DNA from: Saccharospirillum alexandrii_A
GTDB lineage: Bacteria > Pseudomonadota > Gammaproteobacteria > Pseudomonadales > Natronospirillaceae
Length of the DNA stretch: 64,000 nt
Direction of reading: 5' to 3'
Assembly: GCF_043641555.1 (NCBI RefSeq)
Contig: NZ_JBHZRJ010000001.1
Span: forward strand, 434,001-498,000
Positions 42,602-51,916 of the stretch are shown in pieces. The notes below the pieces were generated by a model. It did no database searches, was not told the DNA's origin, and saw nothing but the letters and a program-made list of their open reading frames with translations. The position numbers were made by a program, and so were the translations under genes. The number at the start of each line of letters is the position of its first letter. Within the stretch, counting starts at the first letter, position 1.

Positions 42602-44173
42602 ATGACGGACAAGGCAGCCGATATCGTCCTGGAACTGCGAGGCATTGAGAAAGCTTTTGGCGCGACGCATGCGTTAAAAGGCGTCAACTTCTCGTTGCGC
42701 AAAGGGGAGATACATGCATTGGCCGGAGAAAACGGTGCGGGAAAATCGACACTGATGAAGGTGATTGATGGTATCCATCAGCCGGATCGGGGAGAGATAT
42801 TGCTGCACGGTCGTCCCGTCACAATCGCCAGTCCATTGCAGGCTCAGAAACTCGGCATTGGGCTGGTGCATCAGGAAATTGCGCTGTGTCCCGACATCAG
42901 CGTGGCTGAAAACATTTCCATGCCGATGTTGAATGCCAGCAAGAAATGGTTTGTGAATTTTAAAGAGATCAGACGCATTGCCCGCGAAGCGATTCAACCG
43001 CTGGCCAACATCGACCCTGATGCAAAGCTGTGTGATCTCAGTATTTCCAATCAACAGCTCGTTGAAATCGCCAAGTCGCTGACACTGAAATGCGACATCC
43101 TGATTTTCGACGAGCCGACTGCTGCTCTGACAGAAAGCGAATCGAAGGCACTGTTTCGCATTATGCAGACCTTAAAGTCACAGGGCATCAGTATTATTTA
43201 CATCAGCCATCGTATGGCTGAAGTGTTCGAACAATGCGATCGGATCACTATTTTGCGTGATGGTCAGTGGGTCTGTACTGACGTTGTGGCTGAAACGTCG
43301 CCTCAGGAAGTGGTGGGCAACATGGTGGGTCGGGAGCTTGGAAAGCTGTACCCGTCAAAGCTGGCCACACCCGCAGAATCGGGAGACGTAATGCTCTCGG
43401 TGAAAGGGTTTACACACACCAAACGATTCAAAGACATCGGTTTTAATGTTCACCGCGGAGAGATATTTGGCATCGCCGGTCTGATTGGCGCGGGCCGTAG
43501 TGAAGTCGTCAAGGCCATCTGTGGCTTGTACCCGAAAAAAGCCGGCACACTGAGCTTCATGGGTGAGACAGTAACAATCAACACCTATCAGGACAGCATT
43601 AAGCTCGGCATTGTTTACCTGTCGGAAGACCGTAAGGAAAACGGTGTCTTTCTGGACCTGTCGATCGCCGGGAATGTGTCGGCGCTTGATCTTGAGCAGG
43701 TCTCGCGACACGGCATCGTCAGCCGCCGCCTCGAATACAACCAGGCCGCAACGCTGGCGGAACAGTTGAACCTCAAGTACGGCCGCCTGGACCACCCGGT
43801 GTCATCGCTCAGCGGTGGTAACCAGCAAAAGGTGGCCATCGCCAAGATGCTGTCGGTGAAACCGAAGCTGATCATCATGGACGAACCCACACGCGGCATC
43901 GATGTTGGTGCCAAATCCGAGATCCACAAACTGATGCGGGAACTGGCAACGCAGGGCGTCGGCGTGATCGTCATATCGTCCGAATTGCCTGAAGTGGTTG
44001 GCTTGTGTGACCGGGTAATGGTGATGTGTGAAGGTGAAAGCCAGGGCATCGTTTCGGGCGATGACATTAACGAAGATCGTATTATCCGACTGGCCTCGGG
44101 GGTGTCTCTAACAGATACACCAGTGACCGAGACCAGAGTTCACCCAGTATCGGCATTCGCACAGGCGACCTGA
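42602..44173 (+). CDS. Sugar ABC transporter, ATP-binding protein (RbsA type)
   Basis: 523 residues with two tandem ATPase domains. First: Walker A GENGAGKST and LSISNQQLVEIAKSL, with Walker B CDILIFDEPT. Second: degenerate Walker A GLIGAGRSE, then LSGGNQQKVAIAKML and IIMDEPTRGIDVGAKSE. The weak second Walker A is normal for this family. The ATG at 42602 follows AGAGGAAG; an earlier ATG at 42554 is less likely. Confidence 0.93.
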   Translation: MTDKAADIVLELRGIEKAFGATHALKGVNFSLRKGEIHALAGENGAGKSTLMKVIDGIHQPDRGEILLHGRPVTIASPLQAQKLGIGLVHQEIALCPDISVAENISMPMLNASKKWFVNFKEIRRIAREAIQPLANIDPDAKLCDLSISNQQLVEIAKSLTLKCDILIFDEPTAALTESESKALFRIMQTLKSQGISIIYISHRMAEVFEQCDRITILRDGQWVCTDVVAETSPQEVVGNMVGRELGKLYPSKLATPAESGDVMLSVKGFTHTKRFKDIGFNVHRGEIFGIAGLIGAGRSEVVKAICGLYPKKAGTLSFMGETVTINTYQDSIKLGIVYLSEDRKENGVFLDLSIAGNVSALDLEQVSRHGIVSRRLEYNQAATLAEQLNLKYGRLDHPVSSLSGGNQQKVAIAKMLSVKPKLIIMDEPTRGIDVGAKSEIHKLMRELATQGVGVIVISSELPEVVGLCDRVMVMCEGESQGIVSGDDINEDRIIRLASGVSLTDTPVTETRVHPVSAFAQAT

Positions 44174-44233
44174 CGGGTAACAACCCACTGATAACGTGCT
44201 GCCAACAACAAAAATGGAATAGGAGTAGCCCAA

Positions 44234-45235
44234 ATGACCGCGAATAACCCGACGGTGTCCTCGCAACCCGGAAAACAGAGTCTGTTTCAGGACATACGAA
44301 AAATGCGCGAGCTGACGCTCGTGCTGATCATCATTGCCATGTTCGTGGTCATGAGCTTCGCCTCGCCCTATTTTCTGACCTGGGCCAATATGAAAGCCAT
44401 GATGTTGTCGTTCTCGACAGAAGGCATTGTCGTTGTTGGCATGACGATGCTGTTGATTGTGGGTGGCATCGACTTGTCGGTTGGTGCCGTCATGTGTCTG
44501 GCCATGGTGATGGCCGCCAAGCTGTTTGTTCTGGGCACCAACCCCTGGCTCGCCAGCCTGATGTCGATCGGCGCGTGTGGGGTAATCGGCCTGATCATGG
44601 GCAATCTGGTGACGCGCATCAAGATGCACCATTTTATTGTCACCCTGGCTTTCATGGGCATTGCCCGGGGCGCGTCGCTGGTGATTACCCAGGGCACGCC
44701 GATCTCGTTATTCTCGCTGCCACCGGAATTCAAGTTTGTCGGCCAGGGAACCATCTGGGGCGTACCGTTCTCGATTGTAATCTTCTTTATTGTCGTGATC
44801 ATTGCCGATTATCTGCTGCGTCATGCCACCGCCTTTCGCAAAATTTTCTATACCGGCAGCAATGAACGGGCGGCGCAATTTTCAGGCATCAAGACCGACC
44901 GCATTAAAATCGGCGTGACCGTTCTGAGCTCCACGCTCTGCGGCGTCGCCGGCATTATCTATATGTCGAAGTTTGGTGCGGCCACACCGAATTTCGGGGT
45001 CGGCCTGGAACTGAACATCATTGCTGCAGCCGTGATCGGTGGCGCGAGCTTAAAGGGTGGGGAAGGCACGATTTTTGGCGCCATTCTGGGTATTGCCTTG
45101 TTGTCGGTGGTGTCCAGTTCGCTGATCCTGCTGAACATTTCGGTGTACTGGCAAGACCTGATCAAAGGGCTGATCCTGCTGTTTGCGGTCGCCGTAGATC
45201 ACATTCTACACAACAGAACAGTGCAACAATCCTGA
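44234..45235 (+). CDS. Sugar ABC transporter, permease (RbsC type)
   Basis: 333 residues with eight to ten membrane segments. The family marks VGMTMLLIVGGIDLSVGAVM, FIVTLAFMGIARG and AAVIGGASLKGGEGTIFGAILG are present. TAGGAG precedes the ATG. It is one of the two identical or similar channel subunits in the inner membrane, partnering the ATPase upstream. Confidence 0.93.
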   Translation: MTANNPTVSSQPGKQSLFQDIRKMRELTLVLIIIAMFVVMSFASPYFLTWANMKAMMLSFSTEGIVVVGMTMLLIVGGIDLSVGAVMCLAMVMAAKLFVLGTNPWLASLMSIGACGVIGLIMGNLVTRIKMHHFIVTLAFMGIARGASLVITQGTPISLFSLPPEFKFVGQGTIWGVPFSIVIFFIVVIIADYLLRHATAFRKIFYTGSNERAAQFSGIKTDRIKIGVTVLSSTLCGVAGIIYMSKFGAATPNFGVGLELNIIAAAVIGGASLKGGEGTIFGAILGIALLSVVSSSLILLNISVYWQDLIKGLILLFAVAVDHILHNRTVQQS

Positions 45236-45296
45236 TCCCGGGCAACGCCAAACCCCGTGATCTGAGTAACGGTTTATCAAAGAGGACAACGGACGC

Positions 45297-46253
45297 ATGG
45301 ACTATGACAAGGCACGCCTGTTCAGTCGAATACTGACCATGCATTACATTGAACAACACAACCAGTCCGACATTTCCCGCATGCTGGGTTTGTCGACGGC
45401 AAAGGTAAACCGGATCATTCGCCAGGCGCGAGATGAGGGGTATCTTGAGATCAATATCAGAACGCCGTTTCAGTCGCTGTTTGATCTTGAGCAGAAGCTG
45501 ACCAGCCTGGTTGAGATACCCGAAGTGCTGGTGTGCCCGACTTTGTCTGATGATCCGAACACCGTGCTTCGCACCATGGGGGCCACTGCCGCCGACTATC
45601 TGCTGCAGCATCTGCGCGACGGCGATGTTCTGTGCATCAGCGGCGGCAAGCAGGTCACCGAAATCGTGAATGCGCTCAATCCGCAGCGAAAATTTGATGT
45701 CACTGTTGTTCCGGCGACCGGCGGCGTTCAGGGCAAGCATTACACCGATGTCAATCACCTGGCCATGGAGCTTGCCAAACGGCTGGGTGGCCAGGCCCTG
45801 CAATTGCACGCACCACTGTTCGCCGACAGTGTTGAAGAGCGCAATATGCTGATGAACATGCGACAGACACGGGAAGTGTTGGACCGGGCGCGGCACGCCG
45901 ATATCGCGTTAATGGGCATCGGCTCCATTGTGCCGGATTCATCCAGTTATTTTGATCTGCGGTCCATGTCTGAAGCCGACCGCAAACGCCTGATTGAACA
46001 GGGCGCTACCGGTGATGTGTTTGCACACCTGTTCGATGTGAACGGCAAGACGGTTGGGCAGGAACATAACGAGAAACTGGTCGGCCTGACCTTAAGTGAA
46101 CTGCGTGACATACCGCTGTCAGTCGGCGTAGCGGCATCGGGCAATAAGGTCAGCCCCATACTGGGGGCATTGCGCGGCCATTTCTTCAAGGCACTGATCA
46201 CCGATGAGGTCACCACCAAACAGGTCCTGAAACTACTCGAAAAAGGAGTCTGA
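45297..46253 (+). CDS. SorC/DeoR-type sugar-binding transcriptional regulator
   Basis: 318 residues. N-terminal helix-turn-helix (HYIEQHNQSDISRMLGLSTA then KVNRIIRQARDEGYLEI), then a sugar-phosphate-binding domain with ISGGKQVTEIVNAL and GIGSIVPDSSSYFDLRSMSE. It is the type that includes EryD, the erythritol-locus repressor. It follows the transporter and precedes catabolic genes, so it probably controls the operon through a phosphorylated intermediate. Confidence 0.88.
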   Translation: MDYDKARLFSRILTMHYIEQHNQSDISRMLGLSTAKVNRIIRQARDEGYLEINIRTPFQSLFDLEQKLTSLVEIPEVLVCPTLSDDPNTVLRTMGATAADYLLQHLRDGDVLCISGGKQVTEIVNALNPQRKFDVTVVPATGGVQGKHYTDVNHLAMELAKRLGGQALQLHAPLFADSVEERNMLMNMRQTREVLDRARHADIALMGIGSIVPDSSSYFDLRSMSEADRKRLIEQGATGDVFAHLFDVNGKTVGQEHNEKLVGLTLSELRDIPLSVGVAASGNKVSPILGALRGHFFKALITDEVTTKQVLKLLEKGV

Positions 46254-46255
46254 AC

Positions 46256-47236
46256 ATGAAATACAGAACATTGGGTTCAACCGATATCAAAACCTCCGTT
46301 GTCGGCTTGGGTACCTGGGCTATGGGTGGCTGGATGTGGGGTGGTCACGATGACAAAAACTCCATCGCGGCCATTCAGGCATCGGTTGACCAGGGCATTA
46401 ATCTGATCGATACCGCACCCGCCTATGGGCTGGGGCGTGCCGAGGAGTTGGTGGGCGAAGCGCTCGTTGGCCGTCGGGATAAGGTGGTTCTGGCGACCAA
46501 ATGCGGGATGATCTGGCACGACACCAAAGGCGAATATTTTGTCGAGGAGCACGGCAAGCCGGTTCACCGGTATCTGGGTGCGGAGTCGATACAGTACGAG
46601 CTTGAGCAAAGTCTGAAGCGTCTGAAAACGGACTACATCGATCTGTACATTACGCACTGGCAGGATGCCACCACCCCGGTTCAGGAAACCATGGAGAAAC
46701 TGTTGGCGTTAAAGCAAGCCGGTAAGATCCGGGCGATTGGTGTCAGCAACGTCAACGCCGATGAACTGAACGAGTATCTAAAGTTTGGCCCGGTCGATGC
46801 CATTCAGGAACGGTACTCGATGCTCGACCGGGAGATCGAATCCACGTTACTGCCTATTTGCCAAAGCCAGGGTATTTCCACCTTGAGTTATTCCTCTATG
46901 TCGCTGGGGTTGCTGTCTGGGAAGATGACACCGGACCGTCAGTTTGAAGGCGATGACCAGCGCCTCAGTGACCCCCGATTCAGCGTCGACAACCGCAAGA
47001 AAGTCGCGGATTTCTTTGCCGATATCGAGCCGCTGTGTAATCGCCACCAGGTGACCCCGGCGCAGTTGGTCATCGCCTGGACAGTCGCCCAGCCCGGCAT
47101 TACTTACGGACTGTGTGGCGCCCGCAATGCCAACCAGGCGATTGAGAACGCCAGGGCGGGTGAAGTTGACCTGCCCATGGATGACCTGAACGCCATCGAC
47201 CAGGCCATTAAGCGGCACCTCGCTGATGTAGCCTGA
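46256..47236 (+). CDS. Aldo/keto reductase
   Basis: 326 residues of the AKR superfamily. TLGSTDIKTSVVGLGTWAMG starts the barrel, LIDTAPAYGLGRAEELVGEA carries the catalytic Asp and Tyr, VLATKCG the Lys, and YIDLYITHWQD the His. NADP-dependent family members reduce or oxidise sugars and aldehydes. AAGGAG precedes the ATG, two bases after the regulator stop. It could interconvert the imported polyol and its aldose or ketose. Confidence 0.9.
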   Translation: MKYRTLGSTDIKTSVVGLGTWAMGGWMWGGHDDKNSIAAIQASVDQGINLIDTAPAYGLGRAEELVGEALVGRRDKVVLATKCGMIWHDTKGEYFVEEHGKPVHRYLGAESIQYELEQSLKRLKTDYIDLYITHWQDATTPVQETMEKLLALKQAGKIRAIGVSNVNADELNEYLKFGPVDAIQERYSMLDREIESTLLPICQSQGISTLSYSSMSLGLLSGKMTPDRQFEGDDQRLSDPRFSVDNRKKVADFFADIEPLCNRHQVTPAQLVIAWTVAQPGITYGLCGARNANQAIENARAGEVDLPMDDLNAIDQAIKRHLADVA

Positions 47237-47314
47237 ACGGCTAAGCAGGAAAAAGCACCCGGTAACAACACATGCCGGGTAGCTGAGTTCACTTTCTACG
47301 TTGGGAACGATGTT

Positions 47315-49054
47315 ATGAACGAGCATAGCAGGGTAGTGCTGTGGCAAAAATTGGCGGCGAGGGACAGCGTTTCGGTGATTGTAATCGGGGCGGGCATCAA
47401 CGGCATCAGCGTGTTTCGCGAACTCAGCTTGCAGGGTGTTGATGTGATACTGGTCGATAAGGCTGACTACTGCGGCGGAGCCAGTGCCGCACCTTCGCGG
47501 ATGATACACGGTGGTTTGCGGTATCTGGAAAGCGGCGAAACGGATCTGGTGCGCGAATCACTGGCTGAGCGAAATGCCCTGCTGCGCAATGCGCCCCATT
47601 TTGTCCAACCGCTACCGACCACTATACCCATCTTTTCCTGGCTGACAGGGGTTGGTTCTGCCATTTCGCGGGTGCTGGGCCGGGCCGCCAAACCTTCCCG
47701 CCGCGGAGCGCTGATCATCAAGCTGGGGTTGTGGCTTTATGATTTCTACACCCGGCGTCAGCAAGTGTTGCCCCGACATCAGTTTCACAATCAGATAGCA
47801 ACTCATGAACGCTGGCCCGAACTGAACAAAGCACTGGTGTGCAGCGCCACCTATTACGACGCCTGGATTAGCTACCCGGAACGCCTGGGCATGGAAATGG
47901 TTCTGGATACCGTGCAGCAGTGTCCGCAAGCGCTGGCGTTGAATTATGTATCGGTTGCCGGGTTTGAAGACGGAAAGGTGGTACTGCACGACGAAGCCTC
48001 TGGTGAACAATGCCGTATAAAGCCAGACATCGTGATTAATGCCACCGGTGCCTGGATTGATTTGACCAATGAGGCGCTGACCGACCCAACGGACTTCATC
48101 GGTGGAACCAAGGGGTCGCACCTGATTGTTGCCAATGAACGGCTGCGTGAGGCAACGGGCGATCATATGATTTTCTATGAAACTCCCGACGGCCGGGTCT
48201 GCATCTTATTTCCGTTTATGGGCAATGTTCTGGTCGGTTCAACGGATTTGCCAGTCGATTCACCGGAGGGGAATTACTGCACACCCGAGGAAGAAGCCTA
48301 CATTCTCAAGTCACTTGAATTTGTGTTTCCGGATATTCGGATTAAACCGGACGAGATCGTTTACCGTTTCAGTGGCATACGGCCTTTGCCGCGCAGCGAT
48401 GCCGACCAGACCGGCCAGATCAGCCGGAATCATCTGTGCCGTCTCACCCCGCCTACCGAGCAACGATCGTTTCCGGTGTATTCAATGATCGGCGGCAAAT
48501 GGACAACCTTTCGAGCATTTGGCGAGCAGGTTGCCAACCAGGTGCTGGCCCGGTTGGGCCAGCCACGCACCGTCTCCACCGGCCAGATGGCCATCGGCGG
48601 GGGGCGTGATTACCCAGCCGATGCTGTGGGAATTAACGCCTTGCTCACCCGGTGGTCGAATCACTACCAACTCCCGCTACCGCGCATTACGGACTTGTTT
48701 GAGCGTTACGGTACCCGGGCAGAACAGGTTGCTGACTATCTGGCGGGCGGGCCGGACCGGCCGTTGTCCAGTCAGGCGGATTACAGTGAGCGGGAAATTG
48801 AGTTTCTGATCGTGCAGGAAGCGGTATTAACCTTGAATGATCTGGTACTGCGCCGTACGTCGCTGGCCATCGCCGGCAAACTGACCGGGGAAACACTGGT
48901 GGAGTTGCAAACGCATTTGACCCGTATGCGTGGCCTGACGCCTGAACAGGCGCAGCTCATGCTGGCAGAAACCCAAAATTATCTGACCCACTTTCACGGA
49001 TTAACACCCCGGCAGTTGGCGGACCCCGAGCACCACAAAGCACAGTCGGCCTAA
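47315..49054 (+). CDS. Glycerol-3-phosphate-dehydrogenase-family flavoprotein (GlpD/EryB-like)
   Basis: 579 residues. FAD motif VIVIGAGINGISVFRELSLQ near residues 20-40; CGGASAAPSRMIHGGLRYLE is the GlpD-family loop; FPFMGNVLVGSTDLPVD and IGGKWTTFRAFGEQ lie in the cap and C-terminal part. It is membrane-associated and passes electrons to quinone. In erythritol and related polyol loci a homologue (EryB) oxidises the phosphorylated polyol. Its place between an AKR, an aldolase and an FGGY kinase suggests such a substrate rather than plain glycerol-3-phosphate, but that is inference. Confidence 0.87.
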   Translation: MNEHSRVVLWQKLAARDSVSVIVIGAGINGISVFRELSLQGVDVILVDKADYCGGASAAPSRMIHGGLRYLESGETDLVRESLAERNALLRNAPHFVQPLPTTIPIFSWLTGVGSAISRVLGRAAKPSRRGALIIKLGLWLYDFYTRRQQVLPRHQFHNQIATHERWPELNKALVCSATYYDAWISYPERLGMEMVLDTVQQCPQALALNYVSVAGFEDGKVVLHDEASGEQCRIKPDIVINATGAWIDLTNEALTDPTDFIGGTKGSHLIVANERLREATGDHMIFYETPDGRVCILFPFMGNVLVGSTDLPVDSPEGNYCTPEEEAYILKSLEFVFPDIRIKPDEIVYRFSGIRPLPRSDADQTGQISRNHLCRLTPPTEQRSFPVYSMIGGKWTTFRAFGEQVANQVLARLGQPRTVSTGQMAIGGGRDYPADAVGINALLTRWSNHYQLPLPRITDLFERYGTRAEQVADYLAGGPDRPLSSQADYSEREIEFLIVQEAVLTLNDLVLRRTSLAIAGKLTGETLVELQTHLTRMRGLTPEQAQLMLAETQNYLTHFHGLTPRQLADPEHHKAQSA

Positions 49055-49079
49055 CTGGCACACCTCTGGAGAAAACACG

Positions 49080-49919
49080 ATGTTTGATAAAAAGAAAGTA
49101 CGCATAAACCGGTTGTTGAAGAACGGTCGGTGTCTGGATGTTGCCATCGATCATGGCGTCTGTAATGAACCGTCTTTCCTGAACGGTCTACAAGACATGG
49201 TTGCTGTTGTAGAGCAGCTGGTCGCCGCCGCGCCCGATGCCATTCAAATGAATTTTGGTCAGAGCGATTTGCTGCAATCCCTGCCCGGTAAGGACAAGCC
49301 GGCTCTGGTGATGAGAACCGACATGGGCAACCCTTACAACCTCATTCGGCACCGTTCGATGTGGTCCATGTTGCAAAGTGAAGACGAACCCATTCGAGCC
49401 GCTCTGCAAATGGATGCCGCCTGCGTTGTGGTTAATCTGTTTATGCTGCCGGATGAGCCGGAGTTGTTTCGCCAGTGCGTCAGCAACATTGGCAAGGTGC
49501 GAAACGACTGCGACAAATACGGCATGCCGTTGATGATTGAACCGTTGGTCATGCAGGCTCATGATGGCAAGGGCGGGTACATGGTTGATGGTGATCGCGA
49601 AAAGATTGTGACTCTGGTTCGACTGGCTCGTGAGATGGGGGCTGATATCATCAAGGCCGACCCGACGACGCAAGCCGAAGATTTTCACGAAGTGGTTGAA
49701 GCTGCTCGCTGCCCGGTGCTTGTGCGAGGTGGCGGTAAGGAGGACATTGAGGCGGTGTTTGGCAAAGCCGAACAGTTGCTGCGCCAGGGCGCTCACGGCA
49801 TGGTATACGGTCGTAATATCTATCAGCACCCCGATCCGCGTCGCGTGGTTCAGGCGTTGATGGCGATGATTCATGAGGGTGCCTCTGCGGAGCAGGCGCT
49901 GGCGATGTACCGGGGCTAA
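49080..49919 (+). CDS. Class I aldolase of the DeoC/FbaB/LsrF group
   Basis: 279 residues, a TIM barrel. LDVAIDHGVCNEPSFLNGLQ is the start signature of the DhnA/FbaB group; ADIIKADPT holds the likely Schiff-base lysine; VLVRGGGKEDIEAVF and GAHGMVYGRNIYQHPDP bind phosphate. It would cleave a phosphorylated keto sugar. Twenty-five bases after the dehydrogenase gene, so one operon. The first structured repeat lies just behind its stop. Confidence 0.86.
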   Translation: MFDKKKVRINRLLKNGRCLDVAIDHGVCNEPSFLNGLQDMVAVVEQLVAAAPDAIQMNFGQSDLLQSLPGKDKPALVMRTDMGNPYNLIRHRSMWSMLQSEDEPIRAALQMDAACVVVNLFMLPDEPELFRQCVSNIGKVRNDCDKYGMPLMIEPLVMQAHDGKGGYMVDGDREKIVTLVRLAREMGADIIKADPTTQAEDFHEVVEAARCPVLVRGGGKEDIEAVFGKAEQLLRQGAHGMVYGRNIYQHPDPRRVVQALMAMIHEGASAEQALAMYRG

Positions 49920-49922
49920 GCC

Positions 49923-50105
49923 CTAGTTCGTTACAGCAACCCAAGTTGCCATAACCCGCGTCGGCAACCGGTGGTGCCTCTGTGGGGTCGGCGTGAATCC
50001 GTCCTTGGAGCCTAGGCCGCAGCATCCCTGCTGCGGACTTCCCCACAGAGGCACCACCGGCCGCCGACACTCGCATTGTGCAAACTTCGAATTTTGAGTA
50101 CTAAG
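49923..50105 (-). repeat. Structured repeat, copy A
   Basis: A ~183-bp imperfect palindrome between the aldolase and the kinase genes, in reverse orientation to copies B and C. The arms 49960-49987 and 50041-50068 (28 bases, two mismatches) enclose 53 bases. Read on the minus strand the core is GGGGAAGTC, a hairpin with arms CCGCAGCA/TGCTGCGG, CTAGGC, a second small hairpin, and GCCGACCCC. Same core length as copies B and C. Confidence 0.85.
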
Positions 50106-50124
50106 AACCAAAGAGATAATTGTC

Positions 50125-51651
50125 ATGCCAGACGTATTAGCCCAACCCGCCTGTTTGCTGGGCATTGATTGCGGCAACACGGTGATCAAGGCTGCGTTGT
50201 TTACCACCGAGGGGCGGGAACTGGCGGTGCATGCTGAATCGGTGGACACCCTGCGCCCGGCGCCGGGTTTCGCGGAGACCGACATGGAGATGCACTGGCG
50301 GCAGTGCAGCTCGGCGATTCGGGCAGTGCTCACAGCGTCGGGCATTGATCCGGCGAGTATCGTTGGTATTGGTACCTCGGGGCATGGCAACGGGCTCTAT
50401 ACGCTGGATCGGGAAGGCGCGCCGCTGAAAGCCATCCAGTCCATGGATACTCGGGCCGAGCAGCAACTAGCCACCGGTGATTTGGACCATGCGGCCATTC
50501 TTGCCCTGAACCATCAGGGGATTTGGGCGGCGCAGACGCCAGTCCTGTTGCGTTGGCTGAAGACGTTTGAACACGCGACCTACCAACAGATTGGAACCGC
50601 GTTTTTATGCAAGGATTACGTCGGCTACTGCCTGACGGGGGAGCGCGGCTCGGATTACACCGACATGAGCGGCTGCGGGTTGCTCGACTTTGAACAAGGC
50701 AGCTACTCTTCCCGTTTATTGTCGTGTTTCGATTTGGCCGACGCTGAAGCCAGCTTGCCCCCGTTGCGGCACAGCACCGACGTGCTGGGCAGGGTAACGG
50801 AGGCTGCGGCGGAGCTTACCGGCCTGAAGGCCGGAACTCCGGTGGTTGCCGGGTTGTTCGATGTGGTCGCCAGCACCCTGGGATCGGGTGTTGAACGGAC
50901 CGGTCAGGCGTCCATTATTGCCGGCACCTGGAGCTGTAACCAGGCGGTGGTGGACAGCCTGCCACCGCCCGGGTCGATTTTCATGCCCAGTCAGTTTGAT
51001 CACTCCCGTTTTCTGGCCATTGAATCCAGCGCCACCTCAACCGCCAATCTGGAATGGTTTATTCGGGAATTTTGCGCGGCGGAAATGCAACAGGCACAGG
51101 CCGCAGGCTGCTCGGTGTACGACGTGATCAGTGAGCAACTGAAACGCATTGAATTACCCTCCGATCAGCCGCTGTTTCATCCCTACCTCTATGGTGCCGG
51201 GCAAGCGGCGCAGGCACGTGCCGGTTTTTACGGCATCACCGGCTGGCATGACCGGGGTTCTCTGTTGTACGCCCTGTTTGAAGGCGTGGTGTTCGGGCAT
51301 CGCCAGCACATCGAACGACTCCAGAAAGCCGGGGTTCCGTTTCAATCGGCCACTCTGACCGGTGGCGGGGCTCGCAGCCGTTACTGGACGCAGCTGTTTG
51401 CCGACATTCTCGGCATCGAGATTCATACCGCCGCTGGCTCTGAAACCGGTGCCTTGGGCGCCGCCATTGCCGCAGGTACCGGCAGCGGCGTGTTCGCCCA
51501 CTACGCAGACGGCTGTGCGGCGATGACCAACCGCCTGGAGAGCTTTACCCCCCGCCCCGACTTGAAACCGTATTTTGACCAGCGCTACCAGTGGTTTGTC
51601 GAGCTGTGGCACACCCTGGATCCGGTTTGGCGTCGTATGGCCCGGGGCTGA
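50125..51651 (+). CDS. FGGY-family carbohydrate kinase (LyxK/EryA-like)
   Basis: 508 residues. Two ribonuclease-H-like domains: LGIDCGNTVIKAALF at the N terminus, GIGTSGHGNGLYTLD, then the catalytic aspartate in VVAGLFDVVASTLGSG, and TGGGARSRYWTQLFADILG in the second domain. By eye it is close to L-xylulose kinase (LyxK) and erythritol kinase. It would phosphorylate the imported sugar or polyol with ATP. Separated from the aldolase by repeat copy A, so it may be read as part of that operon or from its own promoter. Confidence 0.87.
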   Translation: MPDVLAQPACLLGIDCGNTVIKAALFTTEGRELAVHAESVDTLRPAPGFAETDMEMHWRQCSSAIRAVLTASGIDPASIVGIGTSGHGNGLYTLDREGAPLKAIQSMDTRAEQQLATGDLDHAAILALNHQGIWAAQTPVLLRWLKTFEHATYQQIGTAFLCKDYVGYCLTGERGSDYTDMSGCGLLDFEQGSYSSRLLSCFDLADAEASLPPLRHSTDVLGRVTEAAAELTGLKAGTPVVAGLFDVVASTLGSGVERTGQASIIAGTWSCNQAVVDSLPPPGSIFMPSQFDHSRFLAIESSATSTANLEWFIREFCAAEMQQAQAAGCSVYDVISEQLKRIELPSDQPLFHPYLYGAGQAAQARAGFYGITGWHDRGSLLYALFEGVVFGHRQHIERLQKAGVPFQSATLTGGGARSRYWTQLFADILGIEIHTAAGSETGALGAAIAAGTGSGVFAHYADGCAAMTNRLESFTPRPDLKPYFDQRYQWFVELWHTLDPVWRRMARG

Positions 51652-51749
51652 GGCCCCGTTTTCCTCTATTCCACGGTGACATCCCTTCTGTAACGCCATG
51701 GCCCTTCACCTGAAGACGGCCTGCATCTTTTTTATCGTTCCAGAATTAT

Positions 51750-51776
51750 TAAAATGATACAAAACGTCTCATTATG
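51750..51776. promoter_or_regulatory. Operator-like inverted repeat before the iron alcohol dehydrogenase
   Basis: TAAAATGATAC, five bases, GTCTCATTATG. The right half is identical to that of the site at 55691-55717 over ten bases and the spacer length is the same. Confidence 0.6.
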
Positions 51777-51916
51777 GTGTTAATGTTTGTCTGATAGATG
51801 GCTTTACCCCTTGGGTTGGTCATCGGCGTTCAGGCTGATCTTTGGCTCACGCCTGAGAAATAAGACATCACAAAAGGGTGTGGGCCGGCGTGTCGGCACC
51901 TTGGGAGGGTCGGGAT

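Noticed and set aside
31447..51651. xylA (31447) and the FGGY kinase (50125) as one xylose pathway
   Set aside because: They are about 18 kb apart with several unrelated operons in between, and the kinase looks closer to LyxK/EryA than to D-xylulokinase.
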